Of a stretch of DNA of 5,922 nt, positions 1 to 5,922 are shown in pieces. The position numbers and the translations under genes are program-made. The number at the start of each line of letters is the position of its first letter. Within the stretch, counting starts at the first letter, position 1. The stretch covers positions 1 through 5,922 of the forward strand of contig CAJXVF010000176.1 in NCBI GenBank assembly GCA_913060845.1. Direction: 5' to 3'. Source of the stretch: an uncultured Alphaproteobacteria bacterium (GTDB lineage: Bacteria > Pseudomonadota > Alphaproteobacteria > Bin95). The notes beneath the pieces are model-generated. The model was not told where the DNA came from. It ran no database searches and saw only the letters and a program-made list of their open reading frames with translations.

Positions 1-40
1 TCTCTATTCGTCGGCAGCGTCAGATGTGTATAAGAGACAG
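1..40 (+). other. Untrimmed Illumina Nextera i5-side adapter (non-genomic)
   Basis: Bases 8-40 match, without a mismatch to my recollection, the 33-nt Nextera read-1 oligo: the TCGTCGGCAGCGTC primer part (8-21) followed by the 19-bp Tn5 mosaic end AGATGTGTATAAGAGACAG (22-40). Bases 1-7, TCTCTAT, are the last seven bases of the i5 index sold as N502/S502 (CTCTCTAT). The order index, primer site, mosaic end, insert is exactly that of a tagmentation library molecule. Genomic DNA therefore starts at base 41. On the minus strand the adapter is translated in frame with leuS as [11 protein letters not shown] followed by TAG (4-6). On the plus strand it gives the start of a spurious ORF beginning MYKRQ. 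It should be removed before annotation. Confidence 0.98.
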
Positions 41-2595
41 ACATTGACGATCCGGTTCGGCACAACAATCACTTTGCGCGGCGCTTTGCCATCCAGATTG
101 CGAGCGACGTTTTCTTCCGCGAGGGCGGCCGCTTTCACCAGATCTTCCGGGTGGTCGCGCGGCACATCGATGGAGCCGCGACGCTTGCCGTTGATCTGGA
201 TTGGCATGGTGATCATGTCATCGACGATCAAAGCCGGATCAGCGACGGGCCAAGGCGCGTCGGCGATCAGTTCTGCGTGGCCAAGCTGCGTCCACATTTC
301 TTCAGCGATATGTGGTGTGATTGGGCTGATCAAGCGGATCAGCGCCTCCAAACCTTCCCTGTATGCAGCGGCCATATCTGGCCCGTCGCCCTTTGCGTCC
401 GCGAGTGCGTTCGTCGCCTCTCGAATGCGGGCAACAGCGCGGTTGAAATGGAATTTCTCCAGGTCTTCCGTGACGCCATGGACGGCTTTGTGCATGGTCC
501 GGCGGAGCGCAGTTGCGGCTTCACCATAGGTATCAGGTGCCGCTCCATCACCGAACTGAACCGGCGGTTCATCCAGCAAACGCCAGAGCCGGTTGATATA
601 GCGCCAAGCACCTTCAACGCCGGACTCCGTCCATTCAAGGTCTCGTTCTGGTGGGCTATCAGACATCATGAATAGGCGCGCGGTATCTGCGCCATAGGTG
701 CCAAGGATCAGTTCCGGGTCCACCACATTTTTCTTGGACTTAGACATCTTCTCCGAGCGGCCAAGTACGGCAGCATCGCCTGATGAAAGCTCGGTAACAG
801 CGCTGCCATCCTTATTGATCTCATTCGGCAGCAGCCAGCGGCCATCCTTAGCACGGTAGGTCTCATGACAAACCATGCCTTGGGTGAACAGCCCTGCAAA
901 CGGCTCACCGCTGTCCAGATTCACATAGCCGCAATCACGGAGTGCCCGCATGAAGAAGCGGGAATACAGGAGATGCAGCACCGCATGTTCAACACCGCCG
1001 ACATATTGGTCGACTGGCATCCAGTAATCGTGTTCCGCCTGATCAAACGCCTGGTCATCCTTATGGGTCGAGGTGAACCGGGAGAAATACCAGGAGCTTT
1101 CGAAGAAGGTATCGAACGTATCTGTTTCACGCGCGGCAGGCTTGCCGCAGCATGGGCAATCAACGTGCTTCCACGTTGGGTGCCGGTCGAGCGGATTGCC
1201 TGAATGATCAAAATCGACATCGTCCGGCAAGATTACTGGCAACTGGTCTTTCGGCACGGGCTGTGCGCCGCAATCATCGCAATGGATGACCGGAACGGGG
1301 CAGCCCCAATAGCGCTGGCGGGAAACACCCCAGTCACGGAGGCGGAATACGGTCGCCAGTTCGCCATCGCCCTGGCCTTCCAGGAATTTCGCGGCGGCGG
1401 CCTTCGCGGCCTCAACTTCCATGCCGTCCAGGAAACCAGAATTGTAGATAACGCCAGGGCCAATATAGGCCTCATCACCCACACTGAACGTTGCCGGATC
1501 AGCATCTGGCGGCTGTACAACAGGCGTTACATCCAGATCATACTTGCGCGCGAAATCAAGGTCGCGCTGGTCATGGGCCGGGCAGCCAAAAATGGCACCC
1601 GTGCCGTATTCCATCAGCACAAAATTGGCGATGTAGACAGGTAGCTCCACGCCTTCGATCAGCGGGTGCTTCACAGTAAGGCCGGTATCGAAGCCAAGCT
1701 TCTCCGCCTTCTCGATCGCCGCCTCAGACGTTCCAAGCGACCGGCATTTCGCGATGAATGCAGCGGCGTCTGGGTTGCCGACTGCAGCTTCCGCACTCAG
1801 CGGATGATCCGGCGAGAGGGCGCAGAACGATGCACCAAACAGCGTGTCAGGCCGGGTTGTAAAAACTTCAATCCGGTCATCCCGGTCCGTCAAGGAGAAT
1901 TGGACACGCGCACCGGTAGATTTGCCAATCCAGTTGCCCTGCATATGACGGACCTTGTCCGGCCAGCGGTCCAACGTGTCGAGCGCTGCCAACAGATCAT
2001 CGGCATACTCAGTGATTTTGAGGAACCATTGGGAGAGCTTGCGGCGCTCAACCGGTGCGCCAGAGCGCCAGCCGCAGCCATCAATCACTTGCTCGTTCGC
2101 CAGAACGGTGTTCTCAACCGGATCCCAATTGACCCAGGATTCCTTGCGATAAGCCAAGCCCTTGGCCATGAAATCCAAGAACATCGCTTGTTCATGCTTG
2201 AAGTATTCGGGCTCACAGGTCGCGAGTTCCCGGCTCCAGTCGTACGACAAGCCCATGCTTTTGAGCTGCGCCTGCATGGTCTTGATGTTTTCACGAGTCC
2301 AAGTGCCAGGGTGCACTTTGGCTTCAAACGCGGCATTTTCAGCCGGCAGGCCAAAGGCGTCCCAGCCCATGGGATGCAGCACGTTGAAGCCTTGGGCACG
2401 TTTGTATCGCGCTACAACATCACCGAGCGTGAAGTTCCTGACATGGCCCATGTGAATGCGGCCAGAGGGATAAGGAAACATCTCCAGCACGTAATATTTC
2501 GGCCGAGACGGATCAGCGACGGCCTTAAAGACTTCACCGTCTTCCCAGCGCGCACGCCATTTTGGTTCCGTTTCGGCGACGTTATAGCGCGCCAT
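41..2595 (-). CDS. leuS: Leucyl-tRNA synthetase, class I, 3' end cut off by adapter
   Basis: This cytoplasmic enzyme activates leucine with ATP and attaches it to tRNA-Leu. About 851 genuine residues are present. The class I HIGH signature appears as HMGH at 48-51 within [16 protein letters not shown]. The CP1 editing domain spans roughly 225-420, with TTRPDT at 246-251 and [15 protein letters not shown] at 331-345; D345 is at the position of the E. coli editing aspartate. Cysteine pairs C439/C442 and C480/C483 fit the zinc-binding insertion. ETDTFDTF precedes the catalytic core, and KMSKS lies at 616-620. The anticodon-binding helical domain and a C-terminal domain ending VPNRIVNV follow. 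The ATG at 2595-2593 has GGAG at 2608-2605, nine bases upstream, and MARYN is the usual family start. The frame runs past base 41 into adapter and stops at 4-6, so the apparent 863-aa protein ends in about 11 artificial residues. Codon 852 is a hybrid (GT genomic plus C from the adapter). Probably only a few native residues are missing. The catalytic and editing motifs are intact, so the enzyme should be functional in the source genome. Confidence 0.97.
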
Positions 2596-2723
2596 CGTTC
2601 AATACTCCGGGATAGACGGCAGACGACCGCACCTAAGGCGCAGCGCGTGTTCAAAGTGTTGTGTGAAACTACCGTCTAAACGGCAGCGATCAAGCCCGGA
2701 AAATAGGCTGCGGCCAGAAAAGC
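2596..2723 (-). other. Intergenic region between lipoprotein gene and leuS, weak leader signals
   Basis: These 128 bases hold no convincing gene. Read leftward, a weak promoter-like pair is visible: TTGATC (2693-2688), a 16-base spacer, then TAGTTT (2671-2666). The match to the -10 consensus is poor. Closer to leuS, CTGCGCC-TTA-GGTGCGG (2643-2627) can fold into a seven-pair hairpin with two wobble pairs, just upstream of the ribosome binding site. No uridine run follows it, so it is not an intrinsic terminator. I see no terminator after the lipoprotein gene, so readthrough into leuS is possible. The gap is long enough for leuS to have its own promoter as well. Confidence 0.3.
2605..2608 (-). 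promoter_or_regulatory. leuS ribosome binding site
   Basis: On the minus strand GGAG is followed by nine bases and then the leuS ATG at 2595. It supports this start over any downstream methionine. Confidence 0.7.
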
Positions 2724-3287
2724 TCAGCCACGCCCGCCCGCAGAGGATACGCGGAGTTCACGGGCACGCTCCAGAATACGGTTTTCAATGTTGATTGCGG
2801 TCTTTTTGTCCAGCGGTGCCGGGCCCCATTGGCCGCCAGCTGCCTGTTCCTTGAACACAGCCACACGCAGGCCATCCGCCCGCAATTGCCGATCCAGAAT
2901 AAAGACGTTGAGCTTGAAGCGCTCATTGGGCGCTTCTGGCGGTGAATACCAATCCGTAATGATGACGCCGCCAAACGGGTCAGCAGCTGAGAGAGGCATG
3001 AACGACACCGTATCGAGCGAGGCCCGCCACAGGAAGCTGTTGACTGCAACCCCTGTGCCACTTCCGCCGCCACCGCCTTCTTCGCTACTATTGCCGCCAA
3101 ATATATCAATCCCGCCCTTGCCAAAAACCGACTCTGTCGAAGATCGGTCATAAGCATCTGTGCCGCCACGGCTGATGCGCTCCGTTTCGGGGTAATTAGT
3201 GCCGTCGCTACTCACATCGCCGCACCCTTGAAGCAGAAACGCCAAGCCGATTGTCGCGCTTAGGGCTGCGATGGTCGTTACGCGCAT
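2724..3287 (-). CDS. DUF3576 family outer-envelope lipoprotein, function unknown
   Basis: A 187-aa protein that matches my recollection of the DUF3576 family, found mainly in Alphaproteobacteria. Residues 1-21 form a signal peptide with a hydrophobic core, ending in a lipobox LLQGC; C22 is the predicted lipidated cysteine. G23 at position +2 is not the inner-membrane retention aspartate, so outer-membrane sorting is likely. A low-complexity stretch with five glycines (71-75) precedes the conserved core. The core is NSFLWRASLDTVSFMP (83-98), DPFGGVIITDWY (103-114) and ILDRQLRADGLRVAVF (130-145). The C-terminal helix, ENRILERARELR, is typical of the family. The start is ATG at 3287-3285, because GGAGG (3300-3296) sits eight bases upstream. 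A TTG at 3302 in the same frame would overlap that site and is rejected. The gene lies 128 bp upstream of leuS on the same strand, but shared function with leuS is not implied. No enzymatic motif is visible. The family call is strong; the role is unknown. Confidence 0.88.
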   Translation of the reverse strand: MRVTTIAALSATIGLAFLLQGCGDVSSDGTNYPETERISRGGTDAYDRSSTESVFGKGGIDIFGGNSSEEGGGGGSGTGVAVNSFLWRASLDTVSFMPLSAADPFGGVIITDWYSPPEAPNERFKLNVFILDRQLRADGLRVAVFKEQAAGGQWGPAPLDKKTAINIENRILERARELRVSSAGGRG

Positions 3288-3295
3288 GTGTTTCG

Positions 3296-3300
3296 CCTCC
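3296..3300 (-). promoter_or_regulatory. Ribosome binding site fixing the DUF3576 start
   Basis: A perfect GGAGG lies eight bases before the ATG at 3287. It overlaps the alternative TTG codon at 3302-3300, so the longer 192-residue reading is unlikely. Confidence 0.85.
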
Positions 3301-3466
3301 AAGATATAGAATTGGCCGAGCCAAGCTTACGCATTATCTAGCGAATTATGGCGATATTTTGAAGGGTTGCCGGTCACAATTCAGTCCATGTGCCCTGCGG
3401 CCTCCGAACGCACCATAGGCTGGCGCGGCAAGGATCGCTATCATAGTCTGAGAAACCTATTATCGC

Positions 3467-3471
3467 AGGAG
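3467..3471 (+). promoter_or_regulatory. gshB ribosome binding site
   Basis: AGGAG lies 11 bases before the ATG at 3483, slightly longer than the usual spacing. It supports this as the start. Confidence 0.7.
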
Positions 3472-3482
3472 CGAATACGCCC

Positions 3483-4433
3483 ATGAGTCTCGCCGTCGCC
3501 ATCCAGATGGACCCCATTGAACCCATTGATATCAATGGCGATTCCTCATTCGTATTGGGCTTAGAGGCTCAGGAGCGTGGCTATACGCTCTGGCACTACC
3601 TGCCAAATGCCCTGTCGTTGCGTGATGGCAAAGTGACAGCGCGGGCACAGCGCCTTGAGCTGCGCCGCGAACTTGGCCGCCATTACACAATGGGCGAGCC
3701 AGAGATTATTGACCTCTCCACAATGGACGTGGTGCTGATGCGCCAGGACCCGCCGTTCGATATGGCTTACATCACGGCGACACATATTCTGGAGCACATT
3801 CACCCCAAAACGTTAGTGGTGAACGATCCAGCCCAGGTGCGGAATGCACCGGAGAAACTGTTCGTCACACACTTTGATGGCTTGCTTCCCCCAACGCTGA
3901 TCTCATCGGATAAGCAGGCAATTCTGGACTTCCGAGCAGAGCATGAAGATGTGATCGTCAAGCCGTTGTTCGGCAATGGTGGTGCCGGCGTATTTCATAT
4001 CAAACCTGGTGATGAGAACCTGACCAGCTTGATGGAGCTGTTCACTGAATTCTATCGCGAGCCGATGATAATTCAGAAATATCTCTCCGATGTCCGCAAT
4101 GGCGACAAGCGCATCATTCTGGTTGACGGTGAAGCCGTTGGTGCCATTGACCGTGTACCGGCAGAAGGCGAAGCCCGTGCGAATATGCATGTGGGCGGGC
4201 AAGCGATCAAAGCTGGAATGACGGACCGCGACCGCGAAATCTGCGCCATGATCGGGCCATCCCTGAAAGAGCGCGGCTTGGTCTTTGTCGGTATCGATGT
4301 CATCGGCAATCACTTGACCGAAATAAATGTGACCTCCCCGACCGGCATCCAAGAAATCAACCGTTTCGACGGCTCCAAGCTCGAAGCGCTGATCTGGGAC
4401 GCCATTGAGGCCCGCCTCAACGCCGCCGGCTGA
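3483..4433 (+). CDS. gshB: Glutathione synthetase (ATP-grasp)
   Basis: This enzyme ligates gamma-glutamylcysteine and glycine with ATP, the second and last step of glutathione synthesis in the cytoplasm. At 316 aa it is the normal length for the bacterial family. The N-terminal substrate domain begins [19 protein letters not shown] and includes [12 protein letters not shown] (85-96). [14 protein letters not shown] (114-127) and [13 protein letters not shown] (159-171) provide the ATP-binding lysines K125 and K160 and the glycine-rich loop. QKYL (198-201) and [11 protein letters not shown] (207-217) belong to the ATP-grasp fold. The loop [10 protein letters not shown] (232-241) is near the active site. 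GIDVIG (270-275) and [14 protein letters not shown] (279-292) hold the magnesium ligands E280 and N282. Every key motif is intact. The next gene starts only 23 bp later on the same strand, which suggests cotranscription. In many alphaproteobacteria gshB is likewise followed by a yifB/comM gene, to my recollection. Here the opposite flank carries a divergent lipoprotein gene. Confidence 0.97.
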   Translation: MSLAVAIQMDPIEPIDINGDSSFVLGLEAQERGYTLWHYLPNALSLRDGKVTARAQRLELRRELGRHYTMGEPEIIDLSTMDVVLMRQDPPFDMAYITATHILEHIHPKTLVVNDPAQVRNAPEKLFVTHFDGLLPPTLISSDKQAILDFRAEHEDVIVKPLFGNGGAGVFHIKPGDENLTSLMELFTEFYREPMIIQKYLSDVRNGDKRIILVDGEAVGAIDRVPAEGEARANMHVGGQAIKAGMTDRDREICAMIGPSLKERGLVFVGIDVIGNHLTEINVTSPTGIQEINRFDGSKLEALIWDAIEARLNAAG

Positions 4434-4442
4434 TACTGACAC

Positions 4443-4450
4443 GGAGAAGG
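4443..4450 (+). promoter_or_regulatory. Ribosome binding site of the ComM/YifB gene
   Basis: GGAGAAGG lies in the 23-bp gap after the gshB stop. GGAG is 10 bases and AAGG six bases before the ATG at 4457. No promoter or terminator fits in the gap, so translation is probably from a gshB-comM transcript. Confidence 0.7.
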
Positions 4451-4456
4451 CAAGCC

Positions 4457-5773
4457 ATGGCCAGCGCTGTCGCCCGCGTCGCAACGATTGCATTTCAGGG
4501 GATAGAAGCCGTTGCTGTCGATGTGCAGGCGCATATCTCCGGCGGTGGCGCGCCGACATTCACTGTTGTTGGTTTGCCTGACAAAGCCGTCGCCGAAAGC
4601 CGGGAGCGGGTCCGCGCCGCACTCTATGCGCTTGGCCTGGCGATGCCGCTAGAGCGGGTGACGATCAACTTGGTACCCGCAGACTTAGCCAAAGAAGGCA
4701 GCCATTTCGACCTGCCGATTGCATTGGCGCTCCTTGCTGCCATGGACGCCGTACCTGCCGAAGCTTTGAAGCAATGGGTCGCGATGGGCGAGTTGGCGCT
4801 TGATGGCGCGATCCTGCCCGTTATTGGCACCTTGCCCGCCGCAGTCCACGCCATGACCCGGGAACGCGGGCTGATCTGCCCCGCTGGCAATGGGCCTGAG
4901 GCCGCATGGGCCGGGCCGCTAGAAGTACTGGCACCGGAAACGCTGCCCGCCCTCATGAACCATCTAAAAGGCGTGGCAACGCTGACTGCACCAAAAGCCT
5001 CTCCGCCAATTAGCAATCAATCGATCCCAGACCTAAAGGACGTACGTGGCCAGGAAGGTGCTAAGCGCGCGCTAGAGACTGCCGCCGCTGGCGGCCATAA
5101 TCTGCTGCTTGTCGGCCCGCCCGGCTCCGGCAAAAGCATGCTTGCGGCCAGGCTGCCGGGCATTCTACCGCCCTTCACACCAGGCGAAGCGCTGGAGACA
5201 TCCATGGTCCATAGCGTCGCTGGTACGCTTGGCATTGGCGGCGTGCTGGCAGACAGACCCTTTCGAGATCCGCACCATTCGGCATCTATGCCCGCATTAA
5301 TCGGCGGCGGCATGCGCGCGAAGCCTGGGGAAGTATCTCTTGCCCACAATGGCGTGCTGTTTCTGGATGAATTGCCAGAATTTCCACGTGGCGTGCTGGA
5401 AGCGCTTCGCCAACCGCTGGAAACAGGACGAGCCGTCGTATCCCGCGCCAATAGCCATTACGCCTATCCGGCCCGGTTCCAGTTGATTGCCGCGATGAAC
5501 CCCTGCCGCTGCGGCCATGCTGACGATCCGGTCAAAGGCTGCCGGCGCCAACCCAAATGCGTCGCGGACTATACCGCTCGTCTCTCTGGTCCGTTACTGG
5601 ACCGCATCGACATGCGCGTTGAAGCCCCGCGCGTCGCAGCTGCTGATCTGAATTTGCCGCCGCCGACGGAAGGCACAGCCGAAGTGAGCGCCCGCGTCGC
5701 CGCCGCCCGGGCGCGGCAGTATGAACGCTACAAGGCGCTGGATCCTTCAGGCCGCACCCGCATCAATGCCTAG
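4457..5773 (+). CDS. comM: YifB/ComM-type Mg-chelatase-like AAA+ ATPase, ended early by in-frame TAG
   Basis: 438 residues are readable before TAG at 5771-5773; the family is usually about 500-515. The N-terminal Lon-protease-like/ChlI-type domain shows PTFTVVGLPDKAVAESRERV (33-52), NLVPADLAKEGSHFDLPIAL (71-90) and GELALDG (111-117). The AAA+ module begins near 190 with DLKDVRGQEGAKRALE. Walker A is GPPGSGKS (220-227), then comes RPFRDPHHSASMPALIGGG (267-285), and Walker B is LFLDE (301-305). A cysteine cluster C350, C352, C362, C368 follows in NPCRCG...GCRRQPKC, a family hallmark resembling a metal site. RLSGPLLDRIDM (375-386) contributes the sensor and arginine-finger region. ComM is a hexameric helicase promoting branch migration during natural transformation in Vibrio; in most bacteria the role is unproven. 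The stop removes the C-terminal helical part of the family, yet the same frame continues family-like coding beyond it. That suggests either a point nonsense mutation or a base-call error near the contig end. The family call is firm; whether the gene is functional is not. Confidence 0.9.
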   Translation: MASAVARVATIAFQGIEAVAVDVQAHISGGGAPTFTVVGLPDKAVAESRERVRAALYALGLAMPLERVTINLVPADLAKEGSHFDLPIALALLAAMDAVPAEALKQWVAMGELALDGAILPVIGTLPAAVHAMTRERGLICPAGNGPEAAWAGPLEVLAPETLPALMNHLKGVATLTAPKASPPISNQSIPDLKDVRGQEGAKRALETAAAGGHNLLLVGPPGSGKSMLAARLPGILPPFTPGEALETSMVHSVAGTLGIGGVLADRPFRDPHHSASMPALIGGGMRAKPGEVSLAHNGVLFLDELPEFPRGVLEALRQPLETGRAVVSRANSHYAYPARFQLIAAMNPCRCGHADDPVKGCRRQPKCVADYTARLSGPLLDRIDMRVEAPRVAAADLNLPPPTEGTAEVSARVAAARARQYERYKALDPSGRTRINA

Positions 5774-5922
5774 GCAGACGGTGAAATTCTAACCGCCGCC
5801 GCTAAGGCTGATGACGCGGCACGAACCTTGTTGGAAAATGCTGCGGAACGTCTCCGCCTCTCTGCACGTAATTGCTCAGGAGGTTGGCAGAAAGCGTTCC
5901 ATACCGTTGAGACTGTTCCCTG
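5774..5922 (+). pseudogene. comM: Detached 3' part of the ComM/YifB gene after the amber stop, contig-end truncated
   Basis: In the same frame as the upstream ATPase, codons 5774-5872 read ADGEILTAAA, then KADDAARTLLENAAERLRLSARN. This matches the C-terminal part of YifB/ComM proteins, where an ...LLxxAxERLxLSAR... helix precedes a conserved HRxLRVARTIADL segment. From about 5873 that segment is not readable in one frame. The coding frame gives CSGGWQKAFHTVETVP, while VGR appears in another frame at 5883-5891. This fits one or more indels in the last 50 bases. No start codon with a ribosome binding site precedes this stretch, so it is not a separate gene. It is the broken or mis-sequenced tail of the ATPase, running off the window. 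Confidence 0.8.

Larger units (their letters stand above)
3288..3482. promoter_or_regulatory. Divergent intergenic region, presumed promoters for both gene pairs
   Basis: These 195 bases separate the leftward lipoprotein-leuS pair from the rightward gshB-comM pair, so promoters for both should lie here. The part nearest the lipoprotein gene (3301-3360) is clearly AT-richer than its surroundings. It contains a leftward GATAAT (3338-3333), close to the -10 consensus, but no good -35 element at the right spacing. On the rightward side TATCAT (3439-3444) resembles a -10 element about 40 bases before the gshB start, again without a clear -35. I see no convincing operator palindrome. The promoter assignment rests on gene arrangement more than on motifs. 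Confidence 0.45.

Noticed and set aside
22..40. Tn5 mosaic end as evidence of a natural transposon
   Set aside because: It is the engineered hyperactive mosaic end, directly adjoining the Illumina primer site and index. It comes from library tagmentation, with no transposase gene or second end in the window.
26..529. Plus-strand ORF of 167 codons starting MYKRQ
   Set aside because: Its start codon and first residues are in the sequencing adapter, and the rest is antisense to leuS with no recognisable domain.
1666..2679. Long plus-strand ORF (337 codons) opposite the leuS 5' half
   Set aside because: It lies antisense to a fully conserved, motif-rich LeuRS. Its arginine/proline-rich translation resembles no family, so it is a shadow caused by GC-rich codon use.
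3061..3100. Glycine-codon-rich run in the lipoprotein gene as a sequencing artefact or repeat
   Set aside because: The frame continues unbroken into the conserved core on both sides, and a flexible glycine-rich linker after a lipidated cysteine is plausible.
2690..3169. Minus-strand ORF (159 codons) overlapping the lipoprotein gene in another frame
   Set aside because: The DUF3576 frame has a signal peptide, lipobox and conserved core, while this frame has none and looks like low-complexity overlap.
3903..4559. Minus-strand ORF (218 codons) spanning the gshB-comM junction
   Set aside because: It is antisense to two well-supported genes, with no recognisable domain and no supporting ribosome binding site noticed.
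5771..5773. TAG as a recoded codon (for example pyrrolysine or amber suppression)
   Set aside because: There is no recoding machinery or context in the window. The position shows no reason for a special residue, and contig-end error or nonsense mutation is far simpler.
5913..5922. CTGTTCCCTG at the contig end as a damaged copy of the adapter mosaic end (CTGTCTCTTA)
   Set aside because: Only six of ten bases match, so it could be chance. It would fit the poor quality of the tail but cannot be claimed.

Overview
This window looks like one end-to-end metagenomic or draft-genome contig from an alphaproteobacterium. Three things suggest this: the DUF3576 lipoprotein family, which is essentially alphaproteobacterial; the alphaproteobacterial style of the LeuRS and glutathione synthetase sequences; and the moderately GC-rich composition with strong GGAG-type ribosome binding sites. 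I cannot place it below class level from sequence alone.

Layout: bases 1-40 are not genomic. They are a partial Illumina i5 index followed by the complete Nextera read-1 transposase adapter, left untrimmed and fused to the 3' end of leuS. Next come two leftward genes: leuS (leucyl-tRNA synthetase, nearly complete, 2595 down to the adapter junction) and, upstream of it, a DUF3576 lipoprotein gene (3287 to 2724). A 195-bp divergent intergenic region (3288-3482) separates these from two rightward genes: gshB (glutathione synthetase, 3483-4433) and, 23 bp later, a ComM/YifB-type Mg-chelatase-like AAA+ ATPase (from 4457). The ATPase frame is broken by an in-frame TAG at 5771-5773. Family-like coding continues in the same frame for about 33 codons past the stop, then degenerates over the last 50 bases of the contig.

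The genes are housekeeping or semi-core: leucine charging of tRNA, an envelope lipoprotein of unknown role, the second step of glutathione synthesis, and a helicase-like ATPase that in naturally transformable bacteria promotes branch migration of incoming DNA. gshB and the ATPase are probably cotranscribed. The lipoprotein gene and leuS may form a second, divergent unit.

I found no mobile element, CRISPR array, RNA gene or new system. The observations most worth checking are technical or mutational: the adapter chimera that creates a false LeuRS C-terminus, and whether the amber stop in the ATPase is real or a contig-end error.
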